Assembly (NCBI RefSeq): GCF_021654165.1
Contig: NZ_JAKFZN010000002.1
Location: forward strand, 487,001 to 551,000
Source: Nereida sp. MMG025
Lineage (GTDB): Bacteria > Pseudomonadota > Alphaproteobacteria > Rhodobacterales > Rhodobacteraceae
Length of the DNA stretch: 64,000 nt
Reading direction: 5' to 3'
Part shown: piece by piece, positions 54,085-62,852 of the stretch
Position numbering within the stretch: the first letter of the stretch is position 1
How the letters are laid out: the number at the start of each line of letters is the position of its first letter
Program-made: the position numbers and the translations under genes
Notes under the pieces: generated by a model
The model's input: only the letters and a program-made list of their open reading frames with translations
Database searches by the model: none
Told to the model about the DNA's origin: nothing

Positions 54085-54972
54085 TCACCTGCGCTTTGTA
54101 GCCTCGCGCGCAGCGTCCAGCAGATGGGCCAGCAGGGGGTGGGGGAACCGTCTGCTGCGCGTAACCGCAAAAAAGCTTTCGTGGATATGAAGGGGAAGTG
54201 TCGATGTCACCAGCCGTCCGTTGGCCAATTCGTCCGCCACCACAACCGAGGGCGCCACGGCCAGGCCCGCGCCAGCGCGCGCCAGCAGGCGCACCATCGC
54301 CATATCATCGACATCCGCCACAATGCGCGGCTGCACATCCAGTTGATCGGCCAGACCAAAGAAACCACTGCGCAAGGTCGGCTCGGTCGGTAGGATGAAG
54401 GATGCCGCGGCGAACATCGCTTTGAGACTTTCGTAGTCGATCAAATCAGGGCGCCCGTGGATCGCGACGGGCTGGTCAGCCAAGCGATGCGCCGTGATGT
54501 CAGGGCCAATTGCGCGGCGCGGCGCAGCGGTGGTCAGCATGACATCCAGATTGAGACTGTCCAGATCCGCAAGCAGATCATCTTCGCTGCCTGATCGCAG
54601 CACGATTTCGACATCAGACCGTTCCAGAACGGGCGCGAGAAACTGCATCTGAAAATTGCGCGAAAGGGTCGACAAGGCACCGACCCGCAAAGGGGGCATT
54701 GCCGTGTTGGTTTGACTGAGCGTTGCAAGAAGCTCGTCCCCTGTTTCAAAAATCCGGTCTGCATAGTCCAGCGCGATGCGGCCTTCTTCGGTCAGTTCAA
54801 GGGCGCGTCCCACGCGCGCAAACAACGGGTGGCCGATGCGCGCTTCGAGCGTTTTGATTTGGGTGGAGAGCGCAGATTGCGACAGGTTCAGACGTTCTGC
54901 CGCGCGGGTCAGGTTCCCTTCGTGGGCGACCTGCCTGAAATATCGCAGATGATGATAGTTCAGTTGCTCCAT
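54085..54972 (-). CDS. LysR-family transcriptional regulator (SbtA neighbour)
   Basis: The 295-residue protein has a LysR winged helix (about 5-64; ANRTRAAERL-like segment LTRAAERLNLSQSALSTQI) and a two-lobed effector domain. It is divergent from the SbtA-like transporter gene. A perfect palindrome TGTTCTA-AATAA-TAGAACA begins at its own start codon. In cyanobacteria LysR proteins (CmpR, CcmR/NdhR) control bicarbonate transporters, so control of sbtA by carbon status is plausible here. Confidence 0.88.
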   Translation of the reverse strand: MEQLNYHHLRYFRQVAHEGNLTRAAERLNLSQSALSTQIKTLEARIGHPLFARVGRALELTEEGRIALDYADRIFETGDELLATLSQTNTAMPPLRVGALSTLSRNFQMQFLAPVLERSDVEIVLRSGSEDDLLADLDSLNLDVMLTTAAPRRAIGPDITAHRLADQPVAIHGRPDLIDYESLKAMFAAASFILPTEPTLRSGFFGLADQLDVQPRIVADVDDMAMVRLLARAGAGLAVAPSVVVADELANGRLVTSTLPLHIHESFFAVTRSRRFPHPLLAHLLDAAREATKRR

Positions 54973-54990
54973 GTTCTAAATAATAGAACA
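54972..54990. promoter_or_regulatory. Palindromic LysR operator
   Basis: TGTTCTA-AATAA-TAGAACA, perfect 7-bp arms, abutting the LysR start and 77 bases upstream of the sbtA ATG. Probable autoregulatory and target site. Confidence 0.65.
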
Positions 54991-55066
54991 AAAATCAGCA
55001 AAAGATATATTTTTCTTCTTTGCTGCTGCGTCATATCTCGTCCTTCAGGAAAAAGGGGGCCACGTG

Positions 55067-56128
55067 ATGGACATGATAGCGGAGATACTGGCAACGATTG
55101 TCGCGCAGTTGCAAAAGCCGACATTGGCTTTTTTGATGGGGGGGATGCTGCTGGCTGCGATGGGAAGCAAGCTGCAGGTGCCGGATGCGGTTTACAAATT
55201 CATCGTGATGGTTTTGTTGCTGAAAATCGGTCTTGGCGCGGGCATTTCCGTGCGCGAAGCGGATCTGATTGCCCTTGCCGTGCCTGCCGCCGGGGCGGCG
55301 TTGATCGGTGTCGCGATTGTGGTGGTAGGCGGGCAAACATTGGCCAAACGTAAAGGCGTGTCTGCGATGGACGGGATGGCCACAGCAGGTGTGTTCGGGG
55401 CCGTATCCGCCTCAACGCTTGCGGCGGGCATGGCGATGCTGGACGCAGAACAGATCGCTTACGAAGGGTTCATCGGCGCACTTTACCCCTTTATGGATGT
55501 GGCGGCTTTGGTGACGGCCATTGTTCTGGCGAGGGTTCAGGCACAGCGTGCACAGGCCACCCAAAACGCAGGCGGTGGCACCATGACCATGGGTGGTGGC
55601 GCCCGCCGCAGTGCCGGCGCTGTCGAAAAAGGTCTGGTCCAAGGCATCATGCTCGACACATTTCGGAGCCCTGCCATTTCCGCGTTGGTTTTGGGGATTG
55701 CCATAGGCATTTTGGGGCGGCCGGAAAGCGTATACGCCAGTTTTTACGAACCACTGTTTCGGGGCCTTTTGTCGGTGCTGATGCTGGTCATGGGAATGGA
55801 AGCATGGGCCAGGTTGTCAGAACTGCGCAAGGTCGCGCACGTCTATATTTTCTATGGGATCGCAGGACCGATTTTGCACGGGATGATCGGCTTTGGGGTT
55901 GGACTGGGGGCGCATTATTTTACCGGGTTTTCCGCTGGTGGTGTGGTGCTTTTGTCAATTATGTCCGCGTCCAGTTCGGATATCTCGGGCCCGCCCACAA
56001 TGCGTGCTGCCCTCCCAGAGGCGAACCCTTCCGCCTATGTCGGGGCGTCCACGGGACTGGGAACACCGGTGGCCATTCTGTCGATCCCGCTGTTCATGGC
56101 GCTGGCAGATTGGGCGATTGGCTTTTGA
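55067..56128 (+). CDS. sbtA: Sodium-dependent bicarbonate transporter (SbtA-like)
   Basis: The 353-residue protein has about 10 hydrophobic segments in two halves and the SbtA (PF05982) C-terminal motif SSSDISGPPTMRAALPEANP. A Met/Gly-rich cytoplasmic loop (about 170-185) parts the halves, as in SbtA, where it meets the PII-like SbtB. No sbtB lies next to it. The ATG at 55067 follows AAAGGGGG. It would import bicarbonate with sodium, here likely for anaplerotic carboxylation rather than a CO2-concentrating mechanism. Confidence 0.88.
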   Translation: MDMIAEILATIVAQLQKPTLAFLMGGMLLAAMGSKLQVPDAVYKFIVMVLLLKIGLGAGISVREADLIALAVPAAGAALIGVAIVVVGGQTLAKRKGVSAMDGMATAGVFGAVSASTLAAGMAMLDAEQIAYEGFIGALYPFMDVAALVTAIVLARVQAQRAQATQNAGGGTMTMGGGARRSAGAVEKGLVQGIMLDTFRSPAISALVLGIAIGILGRPESVYASFYEPLFRGLLSVLMLVMGMEAWARLSELRKVAHVYIFYGIAGPILHGMIGFGVGLGAHYFTGFSAGGVVLLSIMSASSSDISGPPTMRAALPEANPSAYVGASTGLGTPVAILSIPLFMALADWAIGF

Positions 56129-56131
56129 CAT

Positions 56132-56168
56132 AAAAAAAACCGCCCCTCCGGTTTGGTAGGGGCGGTTT
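56132..56168 (-). terminator. Terminator of rpsO
   Basis: 9-bp perfect stem AACCGCCCC/GGGGCGGTT, 12-base loop, then TTTTTTTT on the minus strand. It may also slow transcription from sbtA. Confidence 0.9.
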
Positions 56169-56191
56169 GATCTGTGTAGGTCAGGGTCGGA

Positions 56192-56461
56192 TTAGCGACG
56201 CAGGCCCAGACGTTTGATCAGGTCCTGATAACGGGCCTCATCCTTGCCACGCACGTAGTCCAGAAGCTTGCGGCGCTGTGCCACCATCTTCAACAGACCG
56301 CGACGACCGTGGTTGTCTTTTTTGTGTGTTTTGAAGTGCTCTGTCAAAGTCGCGATGCGCGACGACAAGATTGCAACCTGAACTTCGGGCGAACCAGTGT
56401 CGCCGTCTTTGGTTGCAAAATCCTTCATGATTTGCGCTTTGTTTTCAGCAGTAATCGACAT
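56192..56461 (-). CDS. rpsO: 30S ribosomal protein S15
   Basis: The 89-residue protein [12 protein letters not shown]... ends LIKRLGLRR. It has the S15 core [17 protein letters not shown] and the rRNA-contacting [15 protein letters not shown]. Start at 56461 follows GGAG. The usual rpsO-pnp adjacency is broken by LysR and SbtA. Confidence 0.97.
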   Translation of the reverse strand: MSITAENKAQIMKDFATKDGDTGSPEVQVAILSSRIATLTEHFKTHKKDNHGRRGLLKMVAQRRKLLDYVRGKDEARYQDLIKRLGLRR

Positions 56462-56590
56462 CGGGGTCTCCTTTGAGGTTAGAGTGATGGCGCGAGCCGG
56501 GATGTCGTCCAGCAAGGCCCATGGAGTGTCTGACCACGTCAGCCAGATGCGGGCGTATAGAAAGATTCCTGCGTGAAGGAAAGAAGTTTC

Positions 56591-57526
56591 TTAGCCCATC
56601 GGTGCCAACACAGTGCCATACGCATCACTTAGCCCCATGAGCGATATCTGCGAAGGATCTGTGATCACTGTATTGTCGAGGGTCGAGATCGTCTCGCCGT
56701 TCAGTTGCACCTCGGTCTGGCCAGCGTCGTTCAAAACGACCCTCACGTCTGGTTCTGCAGCGTCGTTGGTGTCGTCAAAAACAATCACCAATGTGTCCTC
56801 ATCGGGATTAAAGTCGGTAATCAATGCGTCGCCGCTGGCCAACCAATCGCCTAACACAAATGTGTCTGCCCCTGATCCACCTGTAAGCATGTCGTTGGCG
56901 CCGCCGAATATGACATCGTCCCCCGCGCCGCCGTTCAGGACATCGGTTGTGTCGCTCTGAAAATCGTCATCGCCATAAAGCGCGTCATCACCCGAACCGC
57001 CGCTGAGCATGTCCGCGCCATCACCACCTTTGAGAAGATCACTCTCGTCACCGCCTGACAAAACATCATTTCCTGCATGGCCGTAGAGCGTATCTGCCCC
57101 TTCATCACCTGCCAGAATATCATTACCGTCCCCGCCGCCGATATCATCATCGCCAAGGCCACCATTCAGGTGGTCATCGCCATCTCCACCGTTCATCAGG
57201 TCGTTACCTGCGTCGCCGTTCAACGCATCATCGTTCTGACCGCCAAGAACCGTGTCATGACCATTACCCCCTGTAAGGGTGTCGTCACCACTGTTGCCGC
57301 TGAGCAGGTCATCCCCGTCCCCACCGCTAAGCACGTCATCGCCTTCATAGCCAATGATGTCATTGTCCGCATTGTCCCCGATCAGGATGTCCGCATTGGG
57401 CGAGCCAAGCATTGGCGCGTCTTGGTCTTCGGCTTCCATATCCTCGGATGTGGTGTCCTCGTCGGTGGAAAAATCCAGCGCTGACGCCAGAAAGGCAATT
57501 CCTACAAGTGATAACAGCCCCAACAT
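56591..57526 (-). CDS. Membrane-anchored RTX calcium-binding repeat protein
   Basis: The 311-residue protein has one N-terminal hydrophobic segment (about 1-17, MLGLLSLVGIAFLASALDF), an acidic spacer and then about 18 glycine-rich nonapeptides (roughly 42-225; GGDGDDLLSG type). A short C-terminal domain with FVLGDWLASGDALITDF follows. There is no visible hydrolase or toxin domain. The ATG at 57526 is chosen because AAGGGGG lies 6 bases upstream; the ATG at 57547 would put its ribosome site in a hairpin. It may be a periplasmic or surface calcium-binding protein. No type-I secretion genes lie near. Confidence 0.8.
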   Translation of the reverse strand: MLGLLSLVGIAFLASALDFSTDEDTTSEDMEAEDQDAPMLGSPNADILIGDNADNDIIGYEGDDVLSGGDGDDLLSGNSGDDTLTGGNGHDTVLGGQNDDALNGDAGNDLMNGGDGDDHLNGGLGDDDIGGGDGNDILAGDEGADTLYGHAGNDVLSGGDESDLLKGGDGADMLSGGSGDDALYGDDDFQSDTTDVLNGGAGDDVIFGGANDMLTGGSGADTFVLGDWLASGDALITDFNPDEDTLVIVFDDTNDAAEPDVRVVLNDAGQTEVQLNGETISTLDNTVITDPSQISLMGLSDAYGTVLAPMG

Positions 57527-57549
57527 AGCGGCCCCCTTTTTTGTCATTC

Positions 57550-57569
57550 GCGTCCAAACAAATGGACGC
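57550..57569 (-). other. Hairpin in the RTX gene leader
   Basis: Perfect 7-bp stem GCGTCCA/TGGACGC with loop AACAAA, 24 bases upstream of the chosen ATG at 57526. Possible mRNA-stability or regulatory element. Confidence 0.4.
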
Positions 57570-57762
57570 CCCCATGACGTTTGAGCCGCTGGTGGACGCA
57601 AAAATCCAGAACTTCCTAGGGTTGTGGTTAATCGATGTAACGATGATGGCAGACCAAGGGCAGACCCGCCCCTGTGGCGCTGAAAACCAAGGAAACATCA
57701 GGGCATTTCCCTAATTTTAGCCTCGAATTTTAGAGACCTTGGGTGGCGCCCATCAAAACGAC

Positions 57763-58656
57763 TCAGTCACTGTCTGCAAAAAATGGCAGGAATGTCGCCA
57801 GCACATCTTGAGGGGCTTCTTCCATGGCGAAGTGTCCGCTGACACAGGACGCGTCGGTCAGATCCGTTGCCCAAGCCTCCCACAAGGCGCGGGGCTTGCC
57901 AGTCTGCGCAGGAAATCCACCTTCTGCCCAGAGAAACCGAAGCGGCGCCGCGATCTTGTGGCCTTGCTTGCGATCGGCTTCATCCAGGGTTTTGTCAAAG
58001 GTTGCGCCTGCGCGGTAGTCAGCGCACATCGCATGAATGCGTGCGGGGTCTTCGGCCTGCGCCAGATAGCTTTCAAGCGCGGCATCGGAAAACGCGGCAG
58101 ATGATTTTCCAAGCGTCCAGCTTTCAAGTGTGTGCAGGATGTAGCCCCTTGGATCAGCCCCAATCAATGTTTCGGGCATCGGGGCAGGCTGCGCGAGGAA
58201 GGTCCAATGATAGGCTTTCATGGCCAGATCAGCATTCCAAGAGGCCCAAAAATCCCCTGTCGGGACGATCTCGATGATGCCAAGCTTTCTCAAACGGGTC
58301 GGGTGATCCAACGCAAAGCGGTAGGCCACGCGCCCACCGCGGTCATGGCCGAGGATATGGGCGCGTTCAATTTGTAGGGCATCCATCATACCAAGGATAT
58401 CTTGGGCCATTGTGCGTTTGGAATAGGTGCTGTGCTGTGGGCAATCACCGGGTGGGGCATCGCTGTGGCCATACCCGCGCAGGTCGGGAATGATCACATG
58501 GAAATGCGCGGCCAAAGCTGGCGCAACTTTTTCCCAACAGTGGTGGTTCTGGGGATATCCATGGAGCAAAATCAGCGGTTCGCCTTCGCCTGCCTGATGG
58601 ACCGACAGGCGGATCCCGTTTGTTTTGACATCGCTTTGTGTGAAGCCGCTGATCAT
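57763..58656 (-). CDS. Alpha/beta hydrolase, fluoroacetate-dehalogenase-like
   Basis: The 297-residue hydrolase starts at the ATG at 58656, which overlaps the upstream TGA (ATGA). Nucleophile Asp105 lies in GHDRGGR with Arg106 and Arg109 to hold a carboxylate. The halide-pocket residues His150, Trp151 and Tyr214 and the base His275 follow. Each position equals the RPA1163 fluoroacetate dehalogenase number minus 5 (D110, R111, R114, H155, W156, Y219, H280). The catalytic acid (D134 there) is Glu129 here, which other dehalogenases tolerate. Alternatives are other haloacetate or epoxide hydrolases. Confidence 0.8.
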   Translation of the reverse strand: MISGFTQSDVKTNGIRLSVHQAGEGEPLILLHGYPQNHHCWEKVAPALAAHFHVIIPDLRGYGHSDAPPGDCPQHSTYSKRTMAQDILGMMDALQIERAHILGHDRGGRVAYRFALDHPTRLRKLGIIEIVPTGDFWASWNADLAMKAYHWTFLAQPAPMPETLIGADPRGYILHTLESWTLGKSSAAFSDAALESYLAQAEDPARIHAMCADYRAGATFDKTLDEADRKQGHKIAAPLRFLWAEGGFPAQTGKPRALWEAWATDLTDASCVSGHFAMEEAPQDVLATFLPFFADSD

Positions 58657-59159
58657 GCCCATTCCATCGGTTGTTGTGTGTAGCTGATGTAAAGCGGATG
58701 TTTGGGATGACCCGCTTTTGACAGACCCAAGTGAAACAGCGGTTTTGGCTGGCTGCGCAAAATCTCCTCCATCCGCGGGCCACGTCCCATGTGTTCGCCG
58801 TGCGTGCCCCATGCGCAAATGATCGTGTCCGCGCGGTTTGCTTCGGTCAGAATTGTTTCGTCGTTCGCAGGGCCAACGGGATCGGCCGCTTTGCGCATTT
58901 TGAACGGGTCGGTGTCGCGCCACGCGAATATGTTGGTCACGCAAAAACTGCCAAAGCCCAGGGTGCGGGCGCGGCGCTCGCACCTCTCGACGGTTGGGTC
59001 GTTTTGCACTTCGGTCGCGGTTGAGGGGTTCAGCATGACAAACAATGCACGCGTGCCACCGCTGTCCCAAACGCGTGTCAGGCTGTAGCGGTATGCCTCA
59101 CAATCCGAGTAGACAGCTGTTGATGGGGCGTCGCCCTTGGTATGCGTGCGCGTAATCAT
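58653..59159 (-). CDS. DUF1643 domain protein
   Basis: The 168-residue cytoplasmic protein has the DUF1643 run FVMLNPSTATEVQNDPTVERC and VTNIFAWRDTDP. The fold resembles nucleotide-processing enzymes, but no function is known. The start at 59159 (MITRTHTKG) is the first Met of the conserved region. It overlaps the dehalogenase-like gene by ATGA, suggesting co-expression. The divergent neighbour is the FMN riboswitch. Confidence 0.82.
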   Translation of the reverse strand: MITRTHTKGDAPSTAVYSDCEAYRYSLTRVWDSGGTRALFVMLNPSTATEVQNDPTVERCERRARTLGFGSFCVTNIFAWRDTDPFKMRKAADPVGPANDETILTEANRADTIICAWGTHGEHMGRGPRMEEILRSQPKPLFHLGLSKAGHPKHPLYISYTQQPMEWA

Positions 59160-59233
59160 GGGCCGAGTGATACGCGCCCCACGCCACAATGAAAATGGCC
59201 TTGTGTCGTGCAACATACACGGGCTAAGTGGCC

Positions 59234-59372
59234 GTGTTCTCAGGGCGGGGCGCAATTCCCCACCGGCGGTATGTTGGCAGCAACGAGCCCGCGAGCGCCT
59301 TTGCCATGCAAAGGGTCTAGCAGATCAGGTGAGAGGCCTGAGCCGACAGTGATAGTCTGGATGAAAGAGAGC
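59234..59372 (+). promoter_or_regulatory. FMN riboswitch (RFN element)
   Basis: All conserved RFN blocks are present in order: TTCTCAGGGCGGGGCGCAAT, CCCCACCGGCGGTA, CAGCAACGAGCCCGCGAGCGCC (two pieces), then GGGTCTAGCAGATCAGGTG and GATAGTCTGGATGAAAGAGA. It lies 82 bases before ribH2. Between the two is a hairpin-forming stretch (AGGCC near 59384 and GGCCT near 59402) that could hide the ribosome site (AAAGGAG at 59440). FMN should shut off ribH2. Confidence 0.95.
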
Positions 59373-59453
59373 GAAGGGACCGTAGGCCATTGGGTCATGC
59401 GGGCCTTCGGGATCGCCTTGGGTGACGTGTCTGTTACGCAAAGGAGAAATTAC

Positions 59454-59870
59454 ATGACACACACCCGATATGCGTTCATCAAAGCGGCATGGCACAGCGA
59501 CATCGTTGACCAGGCGCTTGTAGGTTTTACGCAAAAAATTCCGACAGAGCAGGTTGATGTATTCGACGTTCCAGGTGCGTTCGAGATGCCGCTTCTTGCC
59601 CAAAAGCTGGCACGCAGTGGCACGTATCGCGCAATCGCAGCGGCGGCGTTGGTGGTGGACGGCGGCATCTACCGTCATGATTTTGTGGCCAGTGCGGTGG
59701 TCGACGGGCTGATGCGCGTCGGCCTCGACGAAGGGGTGCCTGTGCTGTCGGTGTCATTGACGCCGCATCATTTCCAACCCACGCCGCACCACATCGGCAT
59801 TTACAAAGATCACTTCATCGAAAAAGGGCGCGAAGCGGCAGATGCAGCGCTTATGCTGGCGGCAGATTGA
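59454..59870 (+). CDS. ribH2: Lumazine synthase, RibH2 type
   Basis: The 138-residue enzyme condenses the pyrimidine intermediate with dihydroxybutanone phosphate to 6,7-dimethyl-8-ribityllumazine. [18 protein letters not shown] and the C-terminal [11 protein letters not shown] run fit the RibH2 (decameric) branch of alphaproteobacteria, known from Brucella, where the gene is also under an FMN riboswitch. The ATG at 59454 follows AAAGGAG. Its 3' end overlaps truB (convergent) by 20 bases. ribA is 57 kb away. Confidence 0.92.
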   Translation: MTHTRYAFIKAAWHSDIVDQALVGFTQKIPTEQVDVFDVPGAFEMPLLAQKLARSGTYRAIAAAALVVDGGIYRHDFVASAVVDGLMRVGLDEGVPVLSVSLTPHHFQPTPHHIGIYKDHFIEKGREAADAALMLAAD

Positions 59871-60762
59871 ACACGCGCGAGGGATGAAGCTCACCTGATT
59901 TGAACCGCCCCACAGCGACGGGTTGGCCTTGGTGGCTGACCCAACATTCGTCGCCGTACTGCGCCATGCCAATCGCCAAAGCAGGGTTGCCATTGCGCAG
60001 CTTTGCAGCGGCTTCGGCTGTGCAGGTCAGCTGTGTTATCTCGCTCAGGCCCACGTCGATGGGCAGAAGAAACGGCATCAGGTGATCTGTCTTGGCGTGT
60101 TCTTCAACCAACGCCAACGCAATGCCATCTTCCACATCAAAGGGCCCTGACCACAGGCGACGCAACCATTTCACGTGCCCGTAGCACCCAAGCGTCTGGC
60201 CCAAATCCCGCGCGATTGAACGGACGTATCCGCCTTTGCCGCAGGTCATCTCAAGTGTGGCATGATCGGCATCTGCGCGATCGGTCAATACCAGCTCTTC
60301 GACAAAAAGTGGGCGCGCGGCGATGTCCATCTCCTCGCCGTCGCGTGCACGTTTATAAGCACGCTCTCCATCAATTTTCACCGCAGAGAATTGGGGCGGA
60401 ACCTGTTCAATATCGCCGACGAATTTCTGTAGCGCATCCTTGATCTGCGTGTCCGTCGGGCGTGCATCGGATGTCTGGATCACTTCGCCCTCGGCATCGT
60501 CGGTGTTTGTCGCCTGCCCGAAACGCACTTCGAATGCGTAGGCCTTCATCGCATCGGTCACATAAGGGATGGTCTTTGTCGCCTCGCCAAGGGCAATCGC
60601 CAGAAGGCCCGTGGCGTCGGGATCAAGCGTGCCCGCGTGCCCCGCTTTTTTGGCGTCAAAAGCCCAACGCACTTTGTTGACAACAGCGGTAGATGTCGGC
60701 CCGGCAGGCTTGTCGATGATGATCCAGCCGTTGATGTCACGGCCTTTCTTACGGCGCCCCAT
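59851..60762 (-). CDS. truB: tRNA pseudouridine-55 synthase
   Basis: The 303-residue enzyme has the catalytic Asp in [12 protein letters not shown] and the entry motif [18 protein letters not shown]. It forms the universal pseudouridine 55 in tRNA. Usually next to rpsO and after rbfA. Here rbfA is separated from it by one gene and rpsO by about 3.4 kb of unrelated genes. Stop overlaps the convergent ribH2. Confidence 0.95.
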   Translation of the reverse strand: MGRRKKGRDINGWIIIDKPAGPTSTAVVNKVRWAFDAKKAGHAGTLDPDATGLLAIALGEATKTIPYVTDAMKAYAFEVRFGQATNTDDAEGEVIQTSDARPTDTQIKDALQKFVGDIEQVPPQFSAVKIDGERAYKRARDGEEMDIAARPLFVEELVLTDRADADHATLEMTCGKGGYVRSIARDLGQTLGCYGHVKWLRRLWSGPFDVEDGIALALVEEHAKTDHLMPFLLPIDVGLSEITQLTCTAEAAAKLRNGNPALAIGMAQYGDECWVSHQGQPVAVGRFKSGELHPSRVFNLPPA

Positions 60763-60765
60763 GGC

Positions 60766-61473
60766 TTATTCCTTTACAGACAGGATTGGACCCATGGTTT
60801 GTCCGATGTCAGACCGGCCAAGCGCAGGCGCATGTAGTTTTGACACACGTCCGTCGAAATAAAGGGCATTGGGTGTCTTGAGGTGATCACGAAAGAACGT
60901 GGCCATTTCATGGAACGTGACGCTGTCATTGGAGATAACAAAATGCACGGTTTTCCCATCGGCCGATGTGCCAACGCCGTTGCGGACGTTGCGAAATGTG
61001 CTGTCGGGCAAGAACCGTGGGTGTAGTGCGCCGTCAATCACCAGCATTGGGCCCGATTGGGTGGCATGGACACACGCGGGACGCGCGGCCTGATAGGCCA
61101 GCGTTTCAATGACGTGCGCGCTGTCTTCCATGACGCAAAAAATACCGTTGGGCAGAAGCCCGAAGTTACCTGGCCCCGCGTTAGGGATCACGCGCATCTC
61201 TTCTTTGCCATTCTCAACATAATGGCCAACCGGGTCGCGATCTGCGTGATACATGCCTGCGTTCATCGCAAACGCGGTGCTGCCTTGCAGCGTTTCAAGG
61301 CGCCGAAATGTCCCGATAATGTCGCCTTCTGGATCACGCAAATGCAGATCGATCTTCGAAGGGTCGCTGACCTCGCAATGGGTATAGCTGAGCCCCTCAT
61401 AGGTCAGATCTGTGCAGGTCACTGCCTCTGCCGATGCGGGCGCAAAGAAAAATAGGGCCGCAAGAACGCGCAT
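60766..61473 (-). CDS. Exported phosphodiester glycosidase family protein
   Basis: The 235-residue protein has a Sec leader (MRVLAALFFFAPASAEAV). The NAGPA (PF09992) core includes FAMNAGMYHADRDPVGHYVE and TQSGPMLVIDG. Relatives cleave a sugar-phosphate diester. The start at 61473 is two bases after the rbfA stop, so it is part of that operon. Substrate unknown. Confidence 0.83.
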   Translation of the reverse strand: MRVLAALFFFAPASAEAVTCTDLTYEGLSYTHCEVSDPSKIDLHLRDPEGDIIGTFRRLETLQGSTAFAMNAGMYHADRDPVGHYVENGKEEMRVIPNAGPGNFGLLPNGIFCVMEDSAHVIETLAYQAARPACVHATQSGPMLVIDGALHPRFLPDSTFRNVRNGVGTSADGKTVHFVISNDSVTFHEMATFFRDHLKTPNALYFDGRVSKLHAPALGRSDIGQTMGPILSVKE

Positions 61474-61474
61474 C

Positions 61475-61882
61475 TTAATCGTCCTGATCCGGTGTAAGGT
61501 CTTGGCGGACGTGATCATCGGCAAACATGCGGCGGGTGTCGTCCATCCGGTCAAACGTATCATCAATACGAAAGCGCAGATCGGGGCTAAATTTCAGCGT
61601 CAGCTGTTTGCCGATTGCGCGGCGCAATTCGCCCTTGTTGCGTTTGAGCGCATCGATCGCCTCTTCTTTGCCCTGCCCGCCAAGGGGCAAGACATAGGCG
61701 GTGGCGATTTTCAGATCAGGGGATGTTGTCACTTCGCCAACAGTGATGGACATGCGATTAAGGTCGGGGTCATGGATATCCCCGCGGTTCAGCACGTCAG
61801 AAAGCGTGCGGCGGATCAGTTCCCCCACACGAAGTTGCCGTTGCGACGGTCCGCCGCCAGTATCAAATCGGTTCTTAGCCAT
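61475..61882 (-). CDS. rbfA: Ribosome-binding factor A
   Basis: The 135-residue KH-type protein starts [11 protein letters not shown] and has the RbfA core [34 protein letters not shown] and [14 protein letters not shown]. It helps 16S rRNA 5'-end maturation. Start at 61882; an ATG 9 bases upstream is possible. It is the first gene before the glycosidase and truB. Confidence 0.94.
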   Translation of the reverse strand: MAKNRFDTGGGPSQRQLRVGELIRRTLSDVLNRGDIHDPDLNRMSITVGEVTTSPDLKIATAYVLPLGGQGKEEAIDALKRNKGELRRAIGKQLTLKFSPDLRFRIDDTFDRMDDTRRMFADDHVRQDLTPDQDD

Positions 61883-61959
61883 ATGGGGCATGTATGACGA
61901 AACCTCTTCCTTGCCAAGCGCGTGTGTCGTAAGGATCGGCGGAATTACGGAGGGTCATC

Positions 61960-62769
61960 ATGTCGGATTTACCAGGTATCGTCGTCACAGGTGCAAGCGG
62001 TCGCATGGGCCAGATGCTCTGTCAGACCATCGCGCAAAGCGATCGTGCGCGGCTTGTCGGCGTTGTGGAACGTGCGGGCCATGACTGGATCGGGCGTGAC
62101 ATCGGTGCGGCAATGGGCGGCGCAGACCTTGGCGTGACAGTAACGGATGATGCTTTGGCGGCATTTGCTAAGGCCCAAGCCGTGATTGATTTCACGGCAC
62201 CCGAGGCGACACTTGAATTTGCGGCATGGGCTGCGCAGGCCCGTGCGGTGCACGTCATCGGAACCACGGGCTTTACCGACAGCCAGATCGAAAAACTGGA
62301 GCCCGCCTCACGCCACGCGGTGCAGGTGCGGGCGGGCAACATGTCTTTGGGTGTGAACCTTTTGGTAAAACTGACCGAAAAAGTGGCGGCTGCTTTGGAC
62401 GAAGACTTTGATATTGAAGTGATCGAAGCACACCACCATCACAAGGTGGATGCGCCCAGTGGAACAGCCCTCATGCTTGGGGAAGCGGCGGCGGCGGGAC
62501 GTGGTGTGGACTTGAACGATGTGCGCGACAGTGGACGCGATGGCATCACAGGGGCCCGCAAACGCGGTGATATCGGTTTTGCGGCCATTCGGGGCGGCGA
62601 CATTGTGGGCGAACATGATGTGCTGTTCGCAGCTGCGGGGGAACGGATCGTTTTGCGGCATCTTGCGACGGACCGCGCTATCTTTGCGCGCGGTGCCCTG
62701 AAAGCTGCCCTTTGGGGGCAAAATAAATCGCCCGGCCAGTATGATATGATGGATGTTCTGGGCCTCTGA
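61960..62769 (+). CDS. dapB: 4-hydroxy-tetrahydrodipicolinate reductase
   Basis: The 269-residue enzyme has the NAD(P) motif [11 protein letters not shown], the active site [16 protein letters not shown] and GTTGFT. It makes tetrahydrodipicolinate for lysine and peptidoglycan. The ATG at 61960 follows GGAGGG. Divergent from rbfA. Confidence 0.96.
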   Translation: MSDLPGIVVTGASGRMGQMLCQTIAQSDRARLVGVVERAGHDWIGRDIGAAMGGADLGVTVTDDALAAFAKAQAVIDFTAPEATLEFAAWAAQARAVHVIGTTGFTDSQIEKLEPASRHAVQVRAGNMSLGVNLLVKLTEKVAAALDEDFDIEVIEAHHHHKVDAPSGTALMLGEAAAAGRGVDLNDVRDSGRDGITGARKRGDIGFAAIRGGDIVGEHDVLFAAAGERIVLRHLATDRAIFARGALKAALWGQNKSPGQYDMMDVLGL

Positions 62770-62852
62770 CAGGTTTGTGAAGACCTTGTTAAGTGATCTG
62801 ATTGTATAACTGGGTCGTATCTCCTTTGTAAAACCACTGGAAACGCGGACCC

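Noticed and set aside
58657-59070. Long N-terminal extension of the dehalogenase-like gene
   Set aside because: It lies antiparallel-free but out of frame within the DUF1643 gene, and the extra 138 residues have no alpha/beta hydrolase character; the ATGA start at 58656 is better.
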